A stretch of 64,000 nt of DNA from Macrostomum hystrix (taxonomy: Eukaryota; Platyhelminthes; Macrostomidae): the NCBI GenBank assembly GCA_950097015.1, contig CATNEN010000033.1:1116001-1180000 (forward strand). Reading direction: 5' to 3'. The notes under the pieces were generated by a model. It saw nothing but the letters and a program-made list of their open reading frames with translations, was not told where the DNA came from and ran no database searches. Shown here piece by piece: positions 31,801-43,800 of the stretch. The first letter of the stretch is position 1; every line of letters begins with the position of its first letter. Both the position numbers and the translations under genes were made by a program.

Positions 31801-34800
31801 CGCACCTGCTGGGCGTAGCTAGCGGCAAAATGTGCGGCCACGCTGGGAAGCGAAATCAGCCGGGAATCTGCGGCCCAAGCAATCGTCTGTGGCATTGTCC
31901 CTGCGTGCAGAACGCCTTGTCAGCGATGCCGGACTACGCCTTCTTCTGGGGCAGTCTCTCGTCGACTGCCTTCGCACTGTGCATGGCCGCCAGCCAGCAG
32001 CGCAGCCGGCCGCTGGTGATGAACCGGATTCCCTGGGTGACGCTCATCAGCAACAAGAGCCAGCTGGCGCTAACCTGCATGGCTCACAAGCACAGCGGCT
32101 CCGCCCTCTGCCTACAGAGCCACATCCCGGCTACGTTCATTTTGGACAGGGACACAGACCGCAACTCGCTGCGCCTAATGGCCCGACGCCTACTGGAGAT
32201 GCACCCAGTGTGGATTGTCAAGCCGCAAAACTTCGCCAAAGGCGAGGGTATCCAGTTGGCTTTCCGGGAAGACGGTGAGACCGCCATGGTGCGCAGCCTG
32301 GCCAGCGACCGCTGGGGCTTCAGCAAGGTTGTGCAGTGCTACATGACTGAACCGATGCTGCTGGGCGGAAAAAAATTCGACCTGCGCGTCTTCCTGCTGC
32401 TCGTGACGACCGGCTCCGGGCTGCTGGCTTTCTACCACACCGGCTACGTCCGGCTGGCCCTCAACAACTTCACAGTCTGCGAAAAAAAACGCTTGGACAC
32501 ACACCTCACCAACCAGGCCGTGCAGGCAAAGCAGTTTAACTACGAGGCTAACAAGGAGGACACGATCTGGACGGTGGAGCAGATGAACAGGTACCTCAAC
32601 AGGCAGTCGACTAGCGAGTTCAGCAACGACTGGACGGTGCGGCAACTGCACCCGACTGTCAAGCTTCTGGTGGGCACGTTGGTGGATGCGCTGGTTCAGC
32701 GGGTGCAAAACGATCGCAGAAGCAGCGCCGCCAAGCAGCCGAAGCCGCAGTGGGAGCGCCACCCGTGCCGCAACACCTTCAGCTTGCTGGGTCTCGACGT
32801 GCTGATCGACGAAGTCGGCAAGCCGTGGCTCATCGAGGCCAACGCTGACCCAGCGCTGAGCCGGCAGACCCTGGCGTTGGAACGGCTGCTGCCGTCCGTG
32901 ACCTCTGAGGCCTTCGGTCTGGCCATGGAGATCATCTACAGGTGCCACGGCGCTGATCCTCAGGCGCCGGCGCCAGCAGCGCAGGATTTGGCATTCCTGC
33001 AGAATTTCCAGCCCCTTGGCTACTACCAAATTGTTGACAACTGACGGACGCCACCTTCGCAGTTGTTCGAATTTAATTTTTTAAAACTGAACTCGAAGCA
33101 GCAGCTTGGCTTTTATTTATTCCAGCTGCCAGCCTGTGATCTTTGGTTTTTTTGCAACGCCTGCTTTCCGTTTTTTCAGGAAAATATTTTTTCTTTGAGA
33201 TATACTTCATCCTAACAGCGAAACATAGTGCAGAAAATTATTGTTACACTGCTTTGTTGCTGGTAGAGATGGATATAGTGGGCCCGCAGACTGCAATCAC
33301 GAACCAACGTTCAACAGTCATCATTGACTACCCACTCACACAGCAATGTACCAGCTGTGTCGCTGAGGAAGCTATAAGAATGCTCGAAAACTTAAGGAAA
33401 CAATATGGCACCTAATAATATAACTAAAAATGACAAAAAACATCTGCCCCAATTTGGGACAGATGTGCAGCCGACATCACAAATTGTTATTGCGCGACGC
33501 ACTTGAAGTCTGTGGAACGGCTGTTCAGTCCATGGACAGGGTGAGGCCACACCCACCCTCAATTACCACAGCTGCGTGAACTGAAACAATCCAGAGTTAA
33601 TTAAAATGTCTTGCTAAAGGTAAAAAAATTGTTCAGTCGAGTCGGGAACCGAGCCCACAACCATGATGTACAGCCAGCGGCTATTGCAAAGCGCATCTAA
33701 AAGCTGCGTACAGCCGTTCAGTCCATGGACCCGAATTTCCATCCCATCCCAGCTAATTTTAGTACCGATTTAGCAGACAAATCCTAATTCAAACAGTTCA
33801 AGCAGGGACACTCACTCCACTGCAGTCCGCGGCACAAGAAGTGCAAGCTTTGATTCTTCTCCGACTGCACTTTCATTCTCGGCGGTATGAACAGGTCCTC
33901 GGACTTCAGGTCGGCCGGCAGCAGGATGAAGTACACCGGATTGCGCGACGGGTTCCACTTGGTGGTCAAGGCGGCTACTAGGGAGGAGGGCGAGTTCGCG
34001 CTGGACGTGCAGTGCCTGGACTGCTTGTTTCGGATGGGCAGCGGCGTGTACTGCTCCTGGAAACGGGGAGAGAACACACGGTGAAAAGTGCGGCCCAGAG
34101 TGGAAGGGAGGCTGTCATTAGTATGCCAGTCGGATGCGACCGCGAGACCACAGTCTCAGTTCAGCCTGGCTGAATTGTGGTCTGCTAATATGATTTTATT
34201 TCGAGCAACCCATATATATTTCTTTTTTCTGTATCTTCTAAACTATTAAAATCAATCCCATGAAAATCCAGAAGCCAGACTAAACTTTTCCTCTTCATCC
34301 GATGAGAAAACTTCCAGAATCATAAAGAATTGGCATCGTCGTGATATTCAACGATTCTCGTCAAAGGGTCTGCTGGCAAAAACAAACAAAAAAAATTTAT
34401 TTTTGTGCATACAATAGTTCATCATGTAACAATTTCGGCTATTATTGTTGATTATATTGTTATTTTTTTATTGAACCAATATGGATTCGCCAAAGAGGTT
34501 TATACACAGCAATGTCAATTTTATTTGTCACCAGGGACTTCGTCAAGAAACGTCGAAAATCTCAACTATGCTGAAGTCGGACGGCTTTGAAAGTTGATTA
34601 ATTGCAAAGAGTGGAAAAGTTTGATTTATATGGTGGAATTTCACGGAAATTGGTCATTGTGTTTGGGAGCAATCGTCAAGTAGGCAGTTGGTATTTGGCA
34701 CACCCCGTGGTCTTTCCCGGGGGGGGATAGCGTGGTCTTTTCCGGGGGGGAATAGCGTGGTCTTTTCCGGGGGGGAATAGCGTGGTCTTTCCAGGGGGGA

Positions 34801-37800
34801 ATAGCGTGGTCTTTCCAGGGGGGAATAGCGTGGTCTTTTCCGAGGGGGAATAGCGTGGTCTTTTCCGGGGGGGAATAGCGTGGTCTTTTCCGGGGGGGAA
34901 TAGCGTGGTCTTTTCCGGGGGGAATAGCGTGGTCTTTCCAGGGGGGGGAATAGCGTGGTCTTTTCCGGGGGGAATAGCGTGGTCTTTCCAGGGGGGGGAA
35001 TAGCGTGGTCTTTTCCGGGGGGAATAGCGTGGTCTTTTCCGGGGGGGGGGAATAGCGTGGTCTTTCCCGGGGGGAATAGCGTGGTCTTTTCCGGGGGGAA
35101 TAGCGTGGTCTTTCCAGGGGGGGAATAGCGTGGTCTTTTCCGGGGGGAATAGCGTGGTCTTTTCCGGGGGGGAATAGCGTGGTCTTTCCCGGGGGGAATA
35201 GCGTGGTCTTTCTACTGTTAAAAGTTTTTCCGAAAGAACGAAGTCCTTCCACTGAGCCAGATTTCAGGGGGTGAGTGGGTCAGCGGCTAATGCCGCCGCC
35301 TCACTTTCCAATGGTCGCTGGTTCGTTCTTCCCTCCAAGTCACGATTATTTCGGGGCTTAGTTGGAGGTTTGCGGAGTAGTGACTTGCGGAGATGCACCT
35401 TATTCTGTGCAACCAAAGCTAATTTAAAATAGCTTAACCCCTGCCTTCTGCATGCCTGCTTGTTTGTGTTTGTGTTTGTGCGTTGGGCCGGGTGTGGAGC
35501 GTTGTATGCGGGGTGGGGCGGGTGTGCACCAATGTGTACTCTCGTCCCTACCCTTCAGGCATCTAAGTCCTCCCCTGATTTGGTCAGCTCTGTGCGTGTG
35601 CGGGCCTGGGGTGATGCCGTTCCTGTGTTTGTGCGTCAAGTGCCCCAGGCCCCCTGCAAATAAGAGCCAGCCTTCTACCAAGCTTGACCCGAGGAGATCG
35701 CTTACATCCAGGTATTGGAAGTTGCCGAACGGCACCGGACTGTAGGTGGGATGGTCGGCCAGGTAGTCGAACCACTGGTCGAAGCCTTTCAGTTGCTCTG
35801 CAAAATCAGGTGTTGGAGATTTTTTGGCTAAAATATTATTGCAGGGACTGTGGGTCTGACAATTTCACGCTAAGATCCCAAAGCCTTCTCTCCTTGATTT
35901 GAGCTAGGGCACTTTGGTCTGAGCTACAATTGCTGCCCTGCGATACCAATCCCGCTCCTTACTCTTATCGATCACCGCGTTAATCTCCTCCGGGTAGAAG
36001 CCCAGCGGTCTGATGTCGCCGGAGTCCACCGGGAACTGACGGCCAGCCTGCAGGTCCTCCGGCTGCGCCACCTCTAGCAGTCCGTCGCGGATGCTTGTGA
36101 CGACGCCTGGGAGCCAGGTCTGTCCCACCCCAGTGCGGAACAGCAGAAGCATGCCCGGGTGGAAGTGCAGGGTTGACACGTGCTGCGGGAGAGCGACAGT
36201 TTGAGAATTTTTTTAAACAGTGGCTATCGATTTAATTGTAATTAACCAATCATACTAATCGATAGCACCCGCACCATTTTGGTCAGATGTGCAGCCGACA
36301 GCACAGCCGCAGCTAATGCGCGGCTCATCTGAAGGCTGCGTACGGCTGTTCAGTCCATGGACTGGTGAGATGCCACAACCACCATAATTTACCCCAGCTA
36401 ATGATATTATCCGTTTAACAGCTGGGTGAACTGAAGCAATGCAGAGTTAAGTATCTCTTTAATTGCTTCAGTGTAGTCAAGAATCGAACCACTAACCTTC
36501 AAGTCATGAGTCCGACACTCTACACACTAGGCTAGAAACTCCCCATTCTTAGTTACTTCTTCACTTCAAGTGCATTTTCTACGGTTGGAGCCACTATTAA
36601 AAGTCCGGAAGTTGATGAGGCTGTACTGTGGAGAATCGCTGATTGCCGTACAGGATTACCCCCTTGGTACTTCTATTATTAATTAACAAGATGCGGGAGA
36701 ACTTCTTAATAACGAATCGCAAGTCTCACAGCGAATTCCGGACAGCCCAGAATGAGCAGATTCCGTCCACCAAGATCGGCCGGCTGCTGATCATCTTCAG
36801 GCAGCGGGTAGCGGGCTCGCACGAACGCGTGGAGATGATCCGTGATGGGAGCGCGCAGCAGGACCTCGCCGTTGACCAGCACCTCCAGCTGGTTGAAATA
36901 GCACTGGGAAAAGAGAGAAACCAAATTGCAGGTGGATTGTTAGTCTCAGTAGTGCATCGGCTGTGAACTATTGTCAATAGAACAGAATTAAGCTGTTTCC
37001 ATGCCATTGGGAGCATCTTCAGCTGGGAGGCTGCAAGATTCATTTATCAAACAAACTGCTATGCCAGGATCAACACACCTGACAAGATTCGCTTGGCTAT
37101 TTCAGAAAATAGTTTTATATGATCATCTTGCGATGCGAAATGCTTGCTATAAACAATCCTAATCCCAGATTTGATAAAAAGGCCAAAGCTTACATCGTAA
37201 TGCTCATTGTAGACGCAGCTCTCGATGCTGAAGACCACAGTCGTGATCGGGTCATCAGCCCGCAGACTGTTGTCCTCTAGCTGTCTGGCAAACTCCCACT
37301 CGTGCACTGCGCCGGTCTTCAGTGTGAACTTCAGTCGGCCATCGCACAGCGTCACGCCGATGATGACGTCATCGTCTGCGCCGGAGGCATCGCTCAGGGC
37401 CAGAAAGACGGCCAGCTCGCAGCCAGGGCGCCGCAGAAGGCCGACCTCGAGCTTGTCGAAGCTGGCGTGCCTCATCGGCTGGCGCGACCGGAGCAGCGTC
37501 TCCAGCGTCACCGTGCGCTGGTCATCCGAGCGCTCGTCGTCGAATTTCGGACGTCTGGCGGCCACCAGCAGGTTTCCCCGCAGCGAGGCTGGGAGGCCGG
37601 CGACCACTTCGAAGGCCTTCGTGGCGAATGTCGGATAGACGCGGCAGAAGTGGCGCCACAACTTAGTCACCGTGTTCTTCCACAGAAAACAGTGCTCGCA
37701 GGAGAAGGAGTTCTGGTAGCGATCCATCCAGTCGTGTCGTGGAAACGGCGCGATTCGATACCACATGAAGCGCCAGTCAGAGTCAGTCATCTGCTTGACG

Positions 37801-40800
37801 CGGCACTTGGTGCAGCTCTTGTGGCTAGTTAGAGTGCGTCCCACTTCCGGCACCGAGAATGTGTTCTTCAGGCCCGAGTGGAAGCACTCACCGCGGCAGT
37901 AGACTCGCAGCTAGTTGGCCAGGGTATATCAGACACTGTCCACTTCCTTCCCGGACCCTTGCAGCCACCTCACTCCAAGGCCGACACTTCAGACCCTGTT
38001 CACTTCCTTCCCGGACCCTCGCAGCCACCTCACTCTAAGCCCGATACCTCACACCCTGCCCGTTTCCTTCTCTGACCCTCGCAGCCACCTCACTCCAAGC
38101 CCGATACCTCACACCCTGCCCGCGTCCTTCTCTGACCCTCGCAGCCACCTCACTCTAAGCCCGATACCTCACACCCTGCCCGTTTCCTTCTCTGACCCTC
38201 GCAGCCACCTCACTCCAAGCCCGATACCTCACACCCTGCCCGTTTCCTTCTCTGACCCTCGCAGCCACCTCACTCTAAGCCCGACATCCTATTTAAATAC
38301 GTCCTATTAAAAAAGTACAAAAAACTATGACGTCACCACGTCTTGCTTACCTTGTGATGCAGATAAGGGTACTCGGCAGCGACAGACTCCAGAATGGTTA
38401 GTAAGTCACTGAAGCAGGACCACATGTACTCTTTCAAGACGTCGCTGTTGGCTCCGGGTATCATTTCGTTAACACGACACTCGAAGTCGATTGAAGACGA
38501 AGCCAAAGCTGGAGAAGAAATCAAGAATTATTTGGCTGGAGTGGCTAGAGTGGCTGATTTGGCTGGAGTCTGGAGTGGCTGGTTTGGCTGGGGGGTGGCT
38601 GGTTTGGCTGGAGTGGCTGGGGTGGCTGGTTTGGCTGGAGTGGCTGGGGTGGCTGGAGTGGCTGGTTTGGCTGGAGTGGCTGATTTGGCTGAAGTGGCTG
38701 GTTTGGCTGGTTTGGCTGGTTTGGCTGGTTTTGCAAGAGTGGCTGGTTTGGCTGGGGTGGCTGGTTTGGCTGGGGTCGCTGGTTTTGCTGGGGTTGGATG
38801 GTTTTGCTGGAGTGGCTGGTTTGGCTGGGGTGGCTGGGGTTGCTGGTTTGGCTGGGTTTGCTGGTTTGGCTGGGGTGGCTGGTTTGGCTGGGGTTGCTGG
38901 TTTGGCTGGAGTGGCTGGTTTGGCTGGAGTGGCTGGTTTGGCTGAAGTGGCTGGTTTGGCTGGTTTTGCTGGTTTGGCTGGGGTGGCTGGTTTGGCTGGG
39001 GTTGGCTGGTTTGGCTGGGGTGGCTGGGGTTGCTGGTTTGGCTGGTTTAGCTGGGGTGGCTGGGGTTGCTGGTTTGGCTGGGGTTGGCTGGTTTGGCTGG
39101 GGTGGCTGGGGTTGCTGGTTTGGCTGGTTTAGCTGGGGTGGCTGGGGTTGCTGGTTTGGCTGGGGGAGAGCTATTTGATGGCTCCCAGCTGTCCGTTTAA
39201 TAAACTCCAGGCACCCGGGCGCTCACTGGAGTGCAGGCCGTAAGTGCAGAGGATGTCGCACACGCCCCGCTGCACGTGCATGCCGGTGCGCCACAGCTGC
39301 ACCACTCCGCTGGCTGTCGGGTTCTGCATGCAGGCCGCGGCGAATCTCGCCAGCAGGTTGGCCGGGAAGCCGACGCGGAATTTGACGGAGAAAAGCAGGC
39401 AGAGATCCCCAGCCGGGAAGGCCTCAGACTGCAGGTCGGGCATGTACAGGCTCTTGTGGTGCCGCATTGACAGCTTCTCCTCGCTCGCGCTCAGCCGGAG
39501 CGACACCCGGGGCTCCAGGCGGGACCAGAGGAAATAACGACTGCTGGAGGCCGCGGCTGCGTGCAGCAGGCGGGCGACCCGGCCGGCCTGGGTTGACTCG
39601 CGCACCGTGTCAGTGCGGCCAAGCAGCCCGAAGCGCAATAGGATGCGGCGCAGGGCCTCTGCCTGATTGGGGGAGAGGGGAATTCAGGGAGGTTAGAAAA
39701 TAGGGAAATGGGGATTTTAGAAAATAGGGAAATGGGGAGATTAGAAAATAGGGAAATGGGGAGATTAGAAAATAGGGAAATAGGGAGGTTAGAAAATAGG
39801 GAAATGGGGATGTTAGAAAATAGGGAAATGGGGATGTTAGAAAAAAGGGAAATGGGGAGATTAGAAAATAGGGAAATGGGGAGGTTAGAAAATAGGGAAA
39901 TGGGGATGTTAGAAAATAGGGAAATGGGGATGTTAGAAAAAAGGGAAATGGGGAGATTAGAAAATAGGGAAATGGGGAGGTTAGAAAATAGGGAAATGGG
40001 GATGTTAGAAAATAGGGAAATGGGGAGGTTAGAAAATAGGGAAATGGGGATGTTAGAAAATAGGGAAATGGGGATGTTAGAAAATAGGGAAATGGGGAGA
40101 TTAGAAAATAGGGAAATGGGGAGATAGCTAAATTGTGAGATTAGGAAATTGGGAGATTGGGAAATTGGGAGATTGGGAGATTGGGAAATTGGGAGATTGG
40201 GAAATTGGGAGATTGGGAAATCGGGATATTGGGAAATTAAGAGATTAGGAAATTGGGAGATTGGGAATCTTAATGTCTTAATTACGTTATGAAGACAAGA
40301 CTTGAAATCGACAAAAATTTATTGTCAGACAAGAATAAGTACAATATCACAAAGTATCACAGAACCTCGTCTTCTGTTGCCTCAGCGGCGATGAGCTCAT
40401 TGCGCAGCTCTTCCCCGCTGAGCGCCGGCACGGAGCGACCCAGCACCCAGCAGCTGTCACCATTGCGGTAGTCGGCAATGGCGTCGAGACGAGCCAGGCA
40501 GGCCATGAACCAGGCGGGGTCCAGCACCACTGGCTGGCCGGACACGTTAGGAAAGAAAAGCAGCTTGCCCTGAACAAAATCAAATTGCCCAGAGTTTTAC
40601 TACTTGTAGTAGAAATACGCATTTTTTGCTTTGGTTTTAAAAAAAACAAAACAGACTCACCATCTGGTGCAGCTTCTTGAGCAGCCCGACTGTTCGCCTG
40701 GTGTCCTCAGGCGGTAGACCCAGTTCAGTCATCAGCACCTTCAAAGGAAAGAGCCGACGCCACTGCTGCTGCTGCTGCTGCTGCTGAGAAGCCAAGAAGC

Positions 40801-43800
40801 CGGCTAGTCTGTCAGCTAGTCTCCAGTTGGCTTCGGTGAGTCGGCGGGTCTCCCACAGCTGCAGCGAGTTGGCGGCCGTCCTGGCCAGTTGAGTAACGTG
40901 ATGCGCAAGGCGATTTCCCTGTGAAAAAATAAAAGCTTGGGCATTTTAGTAGTCGACAGGTAAAGTCCGAGGCATGTATGAATGAAAGTCCGATCAAGAG
41001 GATAGCACTGGATGAATGATCGATTAAAAAACTTCTCCTATACATATCAAAACTCTTATCACAACGCCTCACTTCATGCTCTAACCTTCATCACACCCAC
41101 CTCACTCCATACTCTAACCCTCATCACACCCACCTCACTCCATACTCTAACCCTCATGACAGCCACCTCACTCCATACTCTAACCCTCATCACACCCACC
41201 TCACTCCATACTCTAACCCTCATCACAGCCACCTCACTCCATACTCAAACCCTCATCACACCCACCACACTCATTCTCTAAGCCGTATCTTATTCATCCA
41301 AACACATCCATACAGTTACCTCTTTCTCGGCCCTAGAAGATTCCGTGGCCGCAAAGCTGGACGGGTTAAGCTCCTGCTCGTGCTCCTTCACCAGCAGCAG
41401 GTACTTGATTACGGCATAGACGTAGAGCCACATGCAGTTGGTGATGTTGAACAACTTCTTCGCCTAGCGGGTGAAGTAGAATTGTGAATTCTATATGATA
41501 TCAAAGTTCAGGCAATGCAAACTGGCCCTAACAGCAAAGAAAAAAATGCTCACCTGCTCGCCAAAAGTTTCCCACTCTGGAACCAAGGCAATCAGGCTGG
41601 CTAACAGCTCGCTGTGTCTGCCGGTAAGAGACTCGGACTGGAAATGAGTACGCGGGCTTGGTGTGGCGGCAGGTTCGGCTGGGTGGCTGGTTTGGCTGGG
41701 GTGGCTGGTTTGGCTGGGGTGGCTGGGGTGGCTCGGGTGGCTGGGGTGGCTCGGGTGGCTGGTTTTGCTAGAGTGGCTGGGGTGGCTAGGGTGGCAGGTT
41801 TGGCTTGTTTTTGCTGGCGTGGCTAGTTTGGCTGCGGTGGCTGGTTTGGCTGGGGTGGCTGGTTTGGCTGGGGTGGCTGGGATGGCTGGTTTGGCTGGGG
41901 TGGCTGGGGTGGCTGGGGTGGCTGGGGTGGCTGGTTTGGCTTGTTTTTGCTGGGTGGCTGGTTTGGCTGGGGTGGCTGGGATGGCTGGTTTGGCTGGGGT
42001 GACTGGGGTGGCTGGGGTGGCTGGGGTGGCTGGGGTGGCTGGTTTGGCTGGGGTGGCTGGTTTGGCTGGGGTGGCTGGTTTGTCTGGGGTGGCTTGTTTG
42101 GCTGGGGTGGCTGGGATGGCTGGTTTGGCTGGGGTGACTGGGGTGGCTGGGGTGGCTGGGGTGGCTGGGGTGGCTGGGGTGGCTGGGGTGGCTGGTTTGG
42201 CTTGTTTTTGCTGGGTGGCTGGTTTGGCTGGGGTGGCTGGGATGGCTGGTTTGGCTGGGGTGGCTGGGGTGGCTGTTGTGGCTGGGGTGGCTGGGGTGGC
42301 TGGTTTGGCTTGTTTTTGCTGGGTAGCTGGTTTGGCTGGGGTGGCTGGGGTGGCTGTTGTGGCTGGGGTGGCTGGGGTGGCTGGTTTGGCTTGTTTTTGC
42401 TGGGTGGCTGGTTTGGCTGGGGTGGCTGGTTTGGCTGGGGTGGCTGGTTTGGCTGGGGTGGCTGGTTTGGCTTGTTTTTGCTGGGTGGCTGGTTTGGCTG
42501 GGGTGGCTGGTTTGGCTTGTTTTTGCTGGGTGGCTGGTTTGGCTGGGGTGGCTGGTTTGGCTGGGGTGGCTGGGGTGGCTGGGGTGGCTGGGGTGACTGG
42601 GGTGGCTGGGGTGGCTGGTTTGGCTGGGGTGGCTGGGGTGGCTGGGGTGGCTGGTTTGGCTTGTTTTTGCTGGGTGGCTGGTTTGGCTGGGGTGGCTGGT
42701 TTGGCTGGGGTGGCTGGGGTGGCTGGGATGGCTGGGGTGACTGGGGTGGCTGGGGTGGCTGGTTTGGCTGGGGTGGCTGGGGTGGCTGGGGTGGCTGGTT
42801 TGGCTTGTTTTTGGTTGGTTTGGCTGGTTTGGTTGGTTTGGGGTGGCGGGGATGGCTGGTTTGGCTGGGGTGGCTGGGGTGGCTGGGGTGGCTGGGGTGG
42901 CTGGGATGGCTGGGGTGGCTGGGGTGGCTGGGATGGCTGGTTTGACTGGGGTGGCTGGGGTGGCTGGTTTGGCTGGGGTGGCTGGGGTGGCTGGGGTGAC
43001 TGGGGTGGCTGGGGTGGCTGGTTTGGCTGGGGTGGCTGGGGTGGCTGGGGTGGCTGGGGTGGCTGGGGTGGCTGGGGTGGCTGGGGTGGCTGTTGTGGCT
43101 GGGGTGGCTGGGGTGGCTGGTTTGGCTTGTTTTTGCTGGGTGGCTGGTTTGGCTGGGGTGGCTGGGATGGCTGGTTTGGCTGGGGTGGCTGGGGTGGCTG
43201 GGGTGGCTGGGGTGGCTGGTTTGGCTTGTTTTTGCTGGGTGGCTGGTTTGGCTGGGGTGGCTGGGGTGGCTGGTTTGGCTGGGGTGACTGGGGTGGCTGG
43301 GGTGGCTGGTTTGGCTGGGGTGGCTGGGGTGGCTGGGGTGGCTGGGGTGGCTGGTTTGGCTGGGGTGGCTGGGGTGGCTGGGGTGGCTGGGGTGGCTGGG
43401 GTGGCTGGGGTGGCTGGTTTGGCTGGGGTGGCTGGGGTGGCTGGGGTGACTGGGGTGGCTGGGGTGGCTGGTTTGGCTGGGGTGGCTGGGGTGGCTGGGG
43501 TGGCTGGTTTGGCTTGTTTTTGCTGGGTGGCTGGTTTGGCTGGGGTGACTGGGGTGGCTGGGGTGGCTGGTTTGGCTGGGGTGGCTGGTGGCGGATTTGG
43601 CAGTGGTGATGGTTTGGAGAGGTGGATAGACACACAGGGCTCACAATATACTGCATGTCCTTGAAGCGCAGCAGGAAGCGAGTCTCAGAAACAAGCTTTT
43701 TTACGGTAGGCCAGGCGTCGTCCTCAGTGAAGGGAATGTCGAAGATCAGCATGACGCATTTCATTGTTGTCAGGACAATCGTTGGCGGCACGGACAATGA

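Larger units (their letters stand above)
28891..34056 (-). other. C-terminal module of the first Roco half
   Basis: Exons 34056-33816, 29935-29805, 29721-29656 and 29028-28891. [20 protein letters not shown] and [11 protein letters not shown] match in order the tail of the second half (FRLLCEHEGGWH, PGAGLPIRL, LAPLLLRLMLVI). [16 protein letters not shown] matches its QLHAALREYLRRRD. Finding the same module at the end of each half argues that the protein arose by tandem duplication or fusion of two complete Roco genes. Confidence 0.55.
38351..40918 (-). other. COR domain of the first Roco half
   Basis: Exons 40918-40661, 40569-40366, 39662-39227 and 38508-38351. [20 protein letters not shown] is the typical COR strand-turn ending in LDPx[14 protein letters not shown] followed by a WSRL strand, and [10 protein letters not shown], match the later COR pattern (LLxRFGL and PPGLFxRF). 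A heptaglutamine run is encoded at about 40768-40788. The exon 40569-40366 would reach a TGA if its weak donor (GTTCTG) is not used; the COR domain would then be cut short. Confidence 0.7.

Noticed and set aside
33143-33415. 90-residue plus-strand ORF after the TTLL gene
   Set aside because: AT-rich, no domain, and it overlaps repeat-like sequence.
41663-43609. Plus-strand 648-residue Gly/Val/Ala/Trp-type ORF
   Set aside because: It is the antisense reading of the 9-bp array; five of six frames are open for the same reason.
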